Assembly (NCBI GenBank): GCA_964370435.1
Contig: CAYJJG010000011.1
Span: 1-51,528 of the forward strand
Direction: 5' to 3'
DNA length: 51,528 bases
DNA from: CALVGQ01 sp964370435
GTDB lineage: Bacteria; Bacillota_I; Bacilli_A; Erysipelotrichales; Erysipelotrichaceae
Below, one piece after another: positions 42,431 to 49,490 of the stretch; within the stretch, counting starts at the first letter, position 1, and every line of letters begins with the position of its first letter. Below the pieces are notes generated by a model, which saw only the letters and a program-made list of their open reading frames with translations, was not told where the DNA came from and did no database searches. Made by a program: the position numbers and the translations under genes.

Positions 42431-42997
42431 ATGAAATTAAATAAATTATTACTTTGCATAATATTAGTGTTGTTAGGTTTGTTTTGTTGGTTCAATGAGT
42501 ATTTGATGTTGTGTGTTGTATTTGGTGTCAGTAGTGCTTTGGTAAGTAGTGCATTGAATAACAGGGAACTTTTTGAAGAAATATTTACGCTGACTATTAT
42601 TATGTTTTTAGTGTATGTAATATTAGTGTATGGAGTTAATAAACAACTATTATATAGCGCATTTAGTATCTACTATTTTCTAGTTAGTATTACTTGGGCA
42701 AATTTAATAATTTATACCTATTTAGATAATAGCTTTAGCTATTTTATTCATAAAATAGAGGTGGTTGGATTACTTTTTTTACTGCTAGTATTATGTTTAA
42801 TAATAATAAGTTCAGGCGAAGCTCTTGCAATGACTATCAATGAAGTAACTAAGGGGAATGTCAAATTTACTCTTGTAATTATTTGGATAAGTGTATTGTT
42901 TCCATTTATTTCAGCTTCAACAATACAACATAGTTACTGTTGGATTAAAAAGACTAGTTTAACTTATCGCTCAACCACTAAAAATATGATAAAATAA
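42431..42997 (+). CDS. Hypothetical polytopic membrane protein
   Basis: A 188-residue protein with five or six hydrophobic segments filling most of its length (near 5-22, 28-45, 55-75, 80-100, 115-140 and 150-170). No motif is recognised. GAGGTGA lies 5 bases before ATG 42431. An in-frame TTG at 42401 lies within the -10 region. The CDF transporter gene starts 18 bases after its stop, so the two are probably co-transcribed. Confidence 0.7.
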   Translation: MKLNKLLLCIILVLLGLFCWFNEYLMLCVVFGVSSALVSSALNNRELFEEIFTLTIIMFLVYVILVYGVNKQLLYSAFSIYYFLVSITWANLIIYTYLDNSFSYFIHKIEVVGLLFLLLVLCLIIISSGEALAMTINEVTKGNVKFTLVIIWISVLFPFISASTIQHSYCWIKKTSLTYRSTTKNMIK

Positions 42998-43015
42998 GAA
43001 GTAATGAGGTGAGTT

Positions 43016-44182
43016 ATGATTACTTATTTATTTAAAAAATGGATAAAATCTGATCAGTATCATGATCAAAAAATCCGTGAAAAAGTGGGTTTAATGGCTA
43101 GTGTTGTTGGTATTTGTTGTAATATTCTTTTATTTATTGCTAAACTTACAGTTGGCTTAATGTCAAATTCTATTGCAATTATCACCGATAGTTTTAATAA
43201 TCTTTCTGATAGTGCTACCAATATTATCACCTTTATTGGCTATAAGTTAGCGGCAAAACCTGCAGACAAGGAACATCCCTTTGGTCATGGACGCTATGAA
43301 TATTTAACTTCTTTGATTATAGCAATTATTATTTTATTTGTTGGTTTTGAGCTACTCCAAAGTTCGATTGATAAACTTGTGAATCCAACTATAGTTACTT
43401 TTAATAGTGCTACGCTAGTGGTCTTATTTATTGCTATAGCAGTTAAATTTTGGATGTCACAATTTTATAAAGTAGCATCCAAAAAGATACATTCTACAGC
43501 TTTACTAGCTGCCTCACAAGATAGTCTTAATGACACACTTTCTACTTTAGCTGTTGCGCTATCTTTTATAGCCTCTTTATTTACCAAACTCCCAATCGAT
43601 GGGTTTGTGGGTATTTTAGTATCACTGCTGATACTCTATAGTGGTTTTCAAATTATTTTAACTACGGTAGATGAATTGTTAGGTAAGCCGGCTGATGAAG
43701 AATTGATCGATAAAATTAATAAACTGTTAACGGAAGATAAAATGATCATCGATGTACATGATTTATTAATTCATGATTATGGTCCTGGTAAATTAATAGG
43801 TAGTGCCCATGTAGAAGTAGATGCAAAAGAGAATTTTTTGATTGCTCATGATATTGTTGATCAAATCGAGAGAAAAATAAGAGATGAATTAAATATCATG
43901 ATGACTTTACATCTAGATCCGATAGAAACAGATAATGAAATAATAAATGAAAATAAAGAAAAAGTGAAAGTTATTCTAAGTGCTATTCATCCCAAATTAT
44001 CTTTTCATGATTTTAGAGCCGTTGTTGGACCTACTCATATTAATTTAATTTTCGATGTTGTAATACCTTATGACGTTTCTTTAACTAATGAAGAAATTGA
44101 GCAACAACTTTTACAAAAACTAAATACCCAAGAAATAAAATACTATACTGTTTTAACTTTTGATCGTATACACCATCAATAA
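43016..44182 (+). CDS. Cation diffusion facilitator (CDF) family transporter
   Basis: A 388-residue metal/proton antiporter. Six membrane segments lie at about 25-215, with the metal-site motif SFNNLSDSATN in the second and HPFGHGRYEYLTSL after it, then DSLNDTLST in the fifth. A cytoplasmic dimerisation domain follows (about 220-300, DVHDLLIHDYGPG), and an additional C-terminal domain of about 80 residues extends beyond the usual 300. Metal could be Zn2+, Mn2+, Fe2+ or Co2+. The second-segment sequence is NxxSD rather than HxxxD, a change I associate with Mn2+/Fe2+-type clades. Position near the Mn2+ riboswitch fits that, but it is inference. GAGGTGA precedes the ATG. Confidence 0.9.
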   Translation: MITYLFKKWIKSDQYHDQKIREKVGLMASVVGICCNILLFIAKLTVGLMSNSIAIITDSFNNLSDSATNIITFIGYKLAAKPADKEHPFGHGRYEYLTSLIIAIIILFVGFELLQSSIDKLVNPTIVTFNSATLVVLFIAIAVKFWMSQFYKVASKKIHSTALLAASQDSLNDTLSTLAVALSFIASLFTKLPIDGFVGILVSLLILYSGFQIILTTVDELLGKPADEELIDKINKLLTEDKMIIDVHDLLIHDYGPGKLIGSAHVEVDAKENFLIAHDIVDQIERKIRDELNIMMTLHLDPIETDNEIINENKEKVKVILSAIHPKLSFHDFRAVVGPTHINLIFDVVIPYDVSLTNEEIEQQLLQKLNTQEIKYYTVLTFDRIHHQ

Positions 44183-44207
44183 AAGCACCCGTAGGTGCTT
44201 TTATTTT
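44178..44207. terminator. Bidirectional terminator
   Basis: A 12-base perfect stem (aataaaagcacc / ggtgcttttatt) with a cgta loop. It overlaps the end of the CDF gene and the stop of the convergent HAD gene. Confidence 0.85.
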
Positions 44208-44910
44208 AGTAATTTTCTTTTAAGAAATGGTAAATATTTTCTAATGTTCCACTAAATAAGGCTTCGATAGTCTGATCGCTTTCAATAAGCTCATCAGTTA
44301 CAAAAATTACTTCAATACCAATTTTGAAAGCTGCACCATCCTCCTCAATATCATTTCCAATCATAATAACATCTTCTGCTAAAAGGTTATTCATTTGAAG
44401 TACTTCTTGATAATATTTTGGGTTAGGCTTACAGTAGTGCGCATTTTCATAGGTTGTGACATAATCGAAATCATCAACGCTTAAATCTGCCCAGTTAATT
44501 CTTTGGTGGGTTGCTAAATGAGGGAATAAAGGATTTGTAGCACAAATAATACGGTATCCCTTTTCTTTAAGTAAAGTTATAATTTTTTTGCTATAAGGAT
44601 TAGCTGCGCAGGCTTCTTTAGCCTTAAGGAATTCATTAGCATAAAAAGTAATAATATCTTGTTCTATCGATTCTTTTTTTATGTGGGTTAACCCTTCAAA
44701 AGTTTCCCAGAAAACTATTTCATTGGTGGCACTGCCATCATTTTTAACCATTGCTTGTTGACCGGCAACCATACCATTAATGATTAGCTTAGGATCATGT
44801 CCTAAAGGCATCATTTTTTTAGAGAATTCTCCAAAATAATATTTCATGAATAATTCTTGATTCATCGATAATAAAGTTCCATCTAAGTCAAATAAAAAAG
44901 CTTTTTTCAT
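44206..44910 (-). CDS. HAD family hydrolase (HAD-IA type)
   Basis: A 234-residue phosphatase. Motif I is FLFDLDGTLLS (Asp8, Asp10), motif II is ICATNPLFP, the motif III region has HYCKPNPKYY with the conserved Lys, and motif IV is VIMIGNDIEEDGAA. The alpha-helical C1 cap lies at residues about 17-105. It differs from the three Cof-type enzymes of the window. GAGG lies 8 bases before the ATG. Substrate is unknown. Confidence 0.9.
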   Translation of the reverse strand: MKKAFLFDLDGTLLSMNQELFMKYYFGEFSKKMMPLGHDPKLIINGMVAGQQAMVKNDGSATNEIVFWETFEGLTHIKKESIEQDIITFYANEFLKAKEACAANPYSKKIITLLKEKGYRIICATNPLFPHLATHQRINWADLSVDDFDYVTTYENAHYCKPNPKYYQEVLQMNNLLAEDVIMIGNDIEEDGAAFKIGIEVIFVTDELIESDQTIEALFSGTLENIYHFLKENY

Positions 44911-44952
44911 TTTGTTTTCCTCACTTCTAAAATAATTATACTAGGAATATAT

Positions 44953-44975
44953 AAAAAAAACCACATTAAGTGGTT
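44953..44975 (-). terminator. Terminator of the 52-residue ORF
   Basis: On the minus strand the stem aaccac / gtggtt with a 5-base loop is followed by eight T. The hairpin begins at the stop codon of the small gene. Confidence 0.75.
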
Positions 44976-45133
44976 TAATAATTTATAACTTCGTTTGTAG
45001 CTAATATTGTAACGGAAATTTTTGCTCCCTCTACTGAAACACTAACATCAGCAGGAGTTAAATTTCTATCCTTTAATTCAGTTTGTATTTTCTTTTGCAT
45101 TAATTCATTTAATTGTTCGATTTGTATAATCAT
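44975..45133 (-). CDS. 52-residue hypothetical protein
   Basis: A small gene with every expected signal: GGAGG 7 bases before the ATG, 52 sense codons in the codon style of its neighbours, and a terminator starting at the stop. It begins MIIQIEQLNELMQKKIQTE, an amphipathic helix, followed by VSVSVEGAKISVTILATNE, two probable strands. It has no Cys, signal or membrane segment. No family is recognised. It lies 56 bases downstream of yitT on the same strand and may be read from it or from its own promoter. Confidence 0.72.
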   Translation of the reverse strand: MIIQIEQLNELMQKKIQTELKDRNLTPADVSVSVEGAKISVTILATNEVINY

Positions 45134-45189
45134 ATAGTAGCCTCCGTTATTATCTTATCATACTAAATATCATTCTATTTTGGAAATAT

Positions 45190-46056
45190 TTACAATAAAC
45201 GTTTCTCATAACCTCCACTTACTTTAAGACCTTCACTGATAATGATGAATGCTTGTTTATCCTTAGTTTGCACAAACTTTTTAATGCGTTCAACTTCGTA
45301 CTTGGAAACAATAGTTACAATAACCTCTTTATCTTGATTAGTGTAACCTCCAATGCCTTTCCAATGGGTAACGCCACGTTTAAATTCATTGATAATATCT
45401 TTCTTTATTTCAGGATTACTTGTAAAAATCATTAGACTTACTTCTATGTTTTGAAGATGTACTCGATCTAAGGCTAAAGAGCTTATCACAGCAAAGATGA
45501 TAGAATATAACGCTGTAGGTAAACTAAATAACATTGCACAGATGACATAGATTACAAAGTTAATCCCCATAGCAAGTTTTCCAACTGAAAAGCCTTTGGC
45601 TTTTAAAGTTAATAATACCCCAAGAATATCAACGCCACCAGCACTTGTTGAGCGAAGTAAAACAATACCTGATCCCATTCCTGATAGAATACCTCCGATG
45701 ATACAAGAGGATAAATAATCATTTAATATCGGAATACTAGGGATAGGTACTAGTGAAAAAGTGATTGTTTGAATAACTATACTAAGTAAAGATCCTGCTA
45801 AAAATCTTTTGCTTAGATATTTATAGGCAATAAATAATAAGGGAAGATTTAGTCCTAAATTAATTATACCTGCAAAATCAAATTCTGCACTTAGATTAAA
45901 CTGTGTCACTAACAGTGTTCTGATAAGTTGTGAAATACCGACAACTCCACCATTGTATAAACCCAGTGGAACGATAAATAAGTTCAATGAAGCACTAAAT
46001 AAAACAGACCCAAAGACAATATAAAGAAGGTCTTGTGTAGTGAATAATTTTTTCAT
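45190..46056 (-). CDS. YitT family membrane protein (DUF2179 C-terminal domain)
   Basis: A 288-residue protein of the YitT family. Five or six membrane segments (residues about 10-200) have NLFIVPLGLYNGGVVGISQL, GMGSGIVLLRSTSAGGVDIL and SLALDRVH. The cytoplasmic DUF2179 domain follows (about 205-288, RGVTHWKGIGGYTNQDKEVIVTIV). The transport substrate is unknown. It starts 2 bases after the cyclophilin stop and has no clear Shine-Dalgarno, so translation is probably coupled to that gene. Confidence 0.92.
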   Translation of the reverse strand: MKKLFTTQDLLYIVFGSVLFSASLNLFIVPLGLYNGGVVGISQLIRTLLVTQFNLSAEFDFAGIINLGLNLPLLFIAYKYLSKRFLAGSLLSIVIQTITFSLVPIPSIPILNDYLSSCIIGGILSGMGSGIVLLRSTSAGGVDILGVLLTLKAKGFSVGKLAMGINFVIYVICAMLFSLPTALYSIIFAVISSLALDRVHLQNIEVSLMIFTSNPEIKKDIINEFKRGVTHWKGIGGYTNQDKEVIVTIVSKYEVERIKKFVQTKDKQAFIIISEGLKVSGGYEKRLL

Positions 46057-46058
46057 TG

Positions 46059-46493
46059 TTATACTATTTCAGCTTTTTCAATAACATCGCCATTTTTCAT
46101 TTTTAAAACAGCTTCAATGTTACTTGTAACTTGACCAAAGACAGTATGAATACCATCTAAATGGGGTTGTGGTTGATGAACTATAAAGAATTGACAACAG
46201 CCTGTGTTTAACCCACGGTGTGCCATTGATAAAGCACCTTGAACATGTTTGTGAGGATTGTTTTTGGTTTCGCATACGATGGTATAACCTAAATCACCAG
46301 CCCCAGTTCCATTAGGGCAGCCACCTTGTGAAACAAATCCTGGTATAACACGATGGAAGGTTTTTTTATCATAATAACCTTCTTTAATTAGTTTAGTGAA
46401 GTTTTCCACTGTTATTGGTGCTTCGTTTGGATATAGTTCAAAAGTAATAATTTCTTTATTACTTAATGTAAATTTTCCTAGTATTTTTTCCAT
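46059..46493 (-). CDS. Cyclophilin-type peptidyl-prolyl cis-trans isomerase
   Basis: A 144-residue cytoplasmic cyclophilin, without signal peptide. It has the family core FHRVIPGFVSQGG (catalytic Arg in FHRV), the CPNGTGAGDLGYTI loop, GALSMAHRGLNTGCCQFFIV and HLDGIHTVFGQV. The Trp of some cyclosporin-binding members is replaced by His in this last motif. The length is short but complete. AAAGGAG lies 7 bases before the ATG. It leads the operon with yitT. Confidence 0.94.
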   Translation of the reverse strand: MEKILGKFTLSNKEIITFELYPNEAPITVENFTKLIKEGYYDKKTFHRVIPGFVSQGGCPNGTGAGDLGYTIVCETKNNPHKHVQGALSMAHRGLNTGCCQFFIVHQPQPHLDGIHTVFGQVTSNIEAVLKMKNGDVIEKAEIV

Positions 46494-46559
46494 TTTTTTT
46501 CTCCTTTTAACTATTGATAATTATACAGCTTAACTTATATGAATACTAGCTTTTTTTTA

Positions 46560-46568
46560 TGATATAAT
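46560..46568 (+). promoter_or_regulatory. Extended -10 promoter of rlmA
   Basis: TGA-TATAAT (46560-46568), an extended -10 with perfect hexamer, 21 bases before the start codon. No -35 is evident in the T-rich stretch upstream. Confidence 0.6.
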
Positions 46569-46589
46569 TTTTATAGTTGAGGTAAGAAT

Positions 46590-47387
46590 ATGAAATATAA
46601 ATGTCCCTTTTGTTCAGAAGTTTTAATAGAAGATAACCTTAGTTTAAGTTGCAGTAATAAACATAATTTTGATAAAGCTAAAAGTGGTTATGTTAATCTT
46701 CATGTGAACAATAATTCATCTAAGAGTCATGGTGATAATAAGTTGATGGTACAAGCGCGTAGTGCTTTTTTAAATCAAGGATACTATAGTTATCTAAAGG
46801 ATGCACTTGTTGAGCTGATTAAAGCTATAAATCCACAATTAGTGGTAGATTGCGGATGTGGAGAGGGTTATTATACTAGAGCTATTCAAGAAGCGTTAAA
46901 TCAATCAAAAGTAATAGGGATAGATTTATCTAAAGAAGCTATTAACTATGCTGCAAAAAGAGATAAACAAAGTAGTTATGTCATTAGTTCTATATATAAA
47001 GTACCTTTACATAATCAAACTGCTGATGTTGTTTTATCGATGTTTGCGCCTGTCGCTTTAGATGAGTTTGAGCGCTTATTAAAAAAAGGTGGCAGTTTGA
47101 TTGTGGTTTCGGTAGGCAAGGGACATTTGATGCAACTTAAAGAAAAAATATATAGTGAAGTATATGACAATGAACAAGAATTTATAGTGGATTCACGCTT
47201 TAAGTTAATAAATCATCATCAGCTTACTAGTGAAGTTACGATGAATACGCAAGAGGATATTATGCACTGTTTTATGATGACCCCTTATTTTTATCATACA
47301 AAAAAAGAAGACCAAGATAAGTTAGTACAATTAACTAGTCTAACTACAACTTTAGCCTTCGATGTTCAAATCTATCATAAGCTATAA
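46590..47387 (+). CDS. rlmA: 23S rRNA (guanine-N1)-methyltransferase, RlmA type
   Basis: A 265-residue methyltransferase. The N-terminal zinc-binding part has Cys5, Cys8, Cys21 and His25, followed by FDKAKSGYVNLHV and a GDNKLMVQARSAFL linker, both typical of RlmA proteins. The Rossmann-like methyltransferase domain (about 85-190) has VVDCGCGEGYYTRAI for S-adenosylmethionine. Family members methylate G745 or G748 in helix 35 of 23S rRNA, the latter affecting tylosin-type macrolides. Which of the two cannot be decided here. GAGG lies 7 bases before the ATG. It ends one base before the convergent fumarase gene without a terminator between. Confidence 0.9.
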   Translation: MKYKCPFCSEVLIEDNLSLSCSNKHNFDKAKSGYVNLHVNNNSSKSHGDNKLMVQARSAFLNQGYYSYLKDALVELIKAINPQLVVDCGCGEGYYTRAIQEALNQSKVIGIDLSKEAINYAAKRDKQSSYVISSIYKVPLHNQTADVVLSMFAPVALDEFERLLKKGGSLIVVSVGKGHLMQLKEKIYSEVYDNEQEFIVDSRFKLINHHQLTSEVTMNTQEDIMHCFMMTPYFYHTKKEDQDKLVQLTSLTTTLAFDVQIYHKL

Positions 47388-47388
47388 T

Positions 47389-47913
47389 TTATTCTTCGTA
47401 TATATCGCTACCATCACAGTCGATTCCTACAAATACAGGGAAATCTTTGACTTCTAGTTTTCGTATAGCTTCGCTGTCTAAATCTAAAAAGGCAACGTCT
47501 TCTGAATGGGTGATACATTGACTCAAATAAGCACCAGCACCACCAATAGCCACGAAGTATATTGCATTATACTCAGCGATGGCTTTTTTTACTTCAAGGC
47601 TACGATAGCCTTTTCCAATCATTGCCCCTAATCCTAGATTTAAAAGTGTAGGTGTATAGGAATCCATGCGAGTAGATGTCGTGGGTCCAGCACTGCCAAA
47701 AGTAGCATGGGGTGGAGTTTTAGTTGGACCAACATAATAAATAGTGGCATCTTTTAGTGGCAAAGGTAATGGTTTTTTATCTTTAATAAGTTCACATAGG
47801 CGCTTATGTGCGGCATCACGTGCAGTATAAATGATACCATTAAGGTACACTTTTTCACCAACTTTTAAAGATTTTCGTACTTCTTCACTGATTGGGGTTT
47901 GTATTCGTTTCAT
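47389..47913 (-). CDS. Class I fumarate hydratase, beta subunit
   Basis: A 174-residue subunit, the C-terminal half of class I fumarase/tartrate dehydratase. Motifs are YTARDAAHKRL, IYYVGPTKTP, FGSAGPTTSTRMDSYTP, MIGKGYRS and YFVAIGGAGAYL. Together with the alpha subunit it interconverts fumarate and malate. The start at ATG 47913 is fixed by AAGGAGG 8 bases upstream and overlaps the alpha-subunit stop by one base. A longer frame reaching 47949 lies inside the alpha gene. Confidence 0.93.
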   Translation of the reverse strand: MKRIQTPISEEVRKSLKVGEKVYLNGIIYTARDAAHKRLCELIKDKKPLPLPLKDATIYYVGPTKTPPHATFGSAGPTTSTRMDSYTPTLLNLGLGAMIGKGYRSLEVKKAIAEYNAIYFVAIGGAGAYLSQCITHSEDVAFLDLDSEAIRKLEVKDFPVFVGIDCDGSDIYEE

Positions 47914-48758
47914 TATAGAACCTCCTTGGCGTGTCTTAGTACATGACAATTGATGTTTACTGCCACAGGCATACCGGCAATATGAGTAGGGAAATGTTCT
48001 ATATTTACTTTTAGTACAGTAGTCTTACCTTTTAATCCCAAAGGACCAATATTTAGAAGGTTCGCTTGAAGAGTAAGTTCTTCTTCTAGTTGTTGATAAG
48101 AACTATCTGCATTAAAGGTATCTAAAGGACGGCACAAAGCTTTTTTAGCTAGGTAAGAAGCATAATCAAAAGTACCGCCAATTCCTACACCAACGACCAT
48201 TGGAGGACAAGCATTGGGTCCTGCTAACTTTATTGTTTCAAGCACAAAGTCGAGTACTCCCTGCTTTCCTTCAGCAGGTTTGCACATCTTTATTCGTGAC
48301 ATATTTTCTGAGCCAAAACCTTTTGCGGCAACCTCAATAACAACTTCACTACCTTCGACTATTTCACTATAAATAACACAAGGGGTATTATCTTTTGTGT
48401 TTTTTCTTTCAAATAAGGGATCACTCACAATACTGTTTCTTAAATATTCTTTTTGATAAGCGGCTTTTACACCGTTGTTGATTGCTTCTTTTAAATTTCC
48501 TTCAATAAAATGAACTTCTTGACCTACTTTAAGCCAAACAATTACCATTCCAGTATCTTGGCATATAGGGATATGTTGTTTTGAAGCAAGTTCAGCATTT
48601 TCAATAAGTATGGATAAGGCTTCTTTAGCGCGCTCATTATTTTCTTGATTTATACTGTTTATTAGTTTTTCTTTAACATCATCAGGATATACAAAAGCAA
48701 TTGTTCCACATAATTTTTCGACAACACTCTGTATTTCGGATACACGAATATCTCTCAT
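47913..48758 (-). CDS. Class I fumarate hydratase, alpha subunit (Fe-S)
   Basis: A 281-residue subunit that binds a [4Fe-4S] cluster. Three cysteines fit the ligand positions: Cys66 in IPICQDTG, Cys184 in GPNACPPMVVGVGIGGT and Cys271 in NINCHVLRH. L-tartrate dehydratase has the same architecture, but with no tartrate genes nearby fumarase is the better call. GAGGTGA lies 5 bases before ATG 48758. GTG 48767, in frame, lies inside that site. The beta-subunit gene follows with one-base overlap. Confidence 0.93.
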   Translation of the reverse strand: MRDIRVSEIQSVVEKLCGTIAFVYPDDVKEKLINSINQENNERAKEALSILIENAELASKQHIPICQDTGMVIVWLKVGQEVHFIEGNLKEAINNGVKAAYQKEYLRNSIVSDPLFERKNTKDNTPCVIYSEIVEGSEVVIEVAAKGFGSENMSRIKMCKPAEGKQGVLDFVLETIKLAGPNACPPMVVGVGIGGTFDYASYLAKKALCRPLDTFNADSSYQQLEEELTLQANLLNIGPLGLKGKTTVLKVNIEHFPTHIAGMPVAVNINCHVLRHAKEVL

Positions 48759-48803
48759 TTTACTCACCTCTATACGTTTTATTTTAACATAAAATCAATT
48801 TGC

Positions 48804-48833
48804 TTGTAATATTTGCTGAAATAAGAATACAAT
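48804..48833 (+). promoter_or_regulatory. Promoter of the flavin-reductase-like gene
   Basis: TTGTAA (48804-48809), 18 bases, TACAAT (48828-48833). It lies 18 bases before the start codon, in the region divergent to the fumarase operon. Confidence 0.6.
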
Positions 48834-48851
48834 AGATATAGAGGTGATTAA

Positions 48852-49352
48852 ATGAAAAAGGTAGAATTAGAGTCTTTAGTATTAAATTGGGTAAAGAGTA
48901 TTCATCATGATTGGGCGGTAATAACTGTTCAAGACAAAGGGAAAGTCAATGGGATGACAATAAACTGGGCACAAATGGGATGGCTATGGAATAAGCATGT
49001 GGTTAGTCTTTATGTGCGTCCACAACGTCATACGTATCCCTTGATTAATGAAGAAGATACTTTCTCTTTAGCCTTCTTTGATGAATCGTTTCGCAAAGAA
49101 TTAGCTTATTTAGGAAGGGTTAGTGGTAGGGATGAAGATAAGTTACAAGTGTGCAACTTCACTACTTCATTACTAGATGAAACACCAGTTATTGATCAAG
49201 CAAAGATGGTGTTCACACTAAAAAAATTACATGTAAGTGACTTGAAAGAAGATGATTTTACAACTACAGCAATTACTGATAGTGCCTATCCAGAAAAAGA
49301 TTATCATCGCGTGATTGTTGCAGAAATAGTTTCTTGTTATATCGAAGAATAA
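48852..49352 (+). CDS. Flavin reductase-like, FMN-binding protein
   Basis: A 166-residue protein of the flavin reductase-like split-barrel family. Visible pattern: WAVITVQDKGKVNGMTINWAQMGWLWN, VSLYVRPQRHTYPLINEEDTFSLAFF and LAYLGRVSGRDEDK. It probably binds FMN and reduces flavin or another acceptor with NAD(P)H in the cytoplasm. GAGGTGA lies 5 bases before the ATG. It is monocistronic with its own terminator. Confidence 0.9.
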   Translation: MKKVELESLVLNWVKSIHHDWAVITVQDKGKVNGMTINWAQMGWLWNKHVVSLYVRPQRHTYPLINEEDTFSLAFFDESFRKELAYLGRVSGRDEDKLQVCNFTTSLLDETPVIDQAKMVFTLKKLHVSDLKEDDFTTTAITDSAYPEKDYHRVIVAEIVSCYIEE

Positions 49353-49356
49353 ATTT

Positions 49357-49376
49357 AAAGCCCTTAGGGGCTTTTT
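49357..49376 (+). terminator. Terminator of the flavin-reductase-like gene
   Basis: Stem aaagccc / gggcttt with a 4-base loop and a T-run. Confidence 0.85.
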
Positions 49377-49422
49377 CATTTATGTATAAAGTGAAGTTAT
49401 TGTGAAATTTAGCAACCATGTA

Positions 49423-49451
49423 TTGACAGTGCTAAAATTGTGTACTATACT
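49423..49451 (+). promoter_or_regulatory. Sigma-A promoter of htpG
   Basis: Perfect TTGACA (49423-49428), 17 bases, TATACT (49446-49451). The start of transcription should fall near 49458, inside the CIRCE operator. Confidence 0.9.
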
Positions 49452-49454
49452 ATA

Positions 49455-49481
49455 TTAGCAGTCGCTCATTTTGAGTGCTAA
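49455..49481 (+). promoter_or_regulatory. CIRCE operator (HrcA binding site)
   Basis: TTAGCAGTC, 9 bases, GAGTGCTAA. This is the consensus TTAGCACTC-N9-GAGTGCTAA with a single change in the left arm. Its position over the predicted transcription start and 9 bases before the ATG is right for repression by HrcA. It also overlaps the ribosome binding region (AAGGAG 49480-49485). Confidence 0.93.
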
Positions 49482-49490
49482 GGAGAAAAT

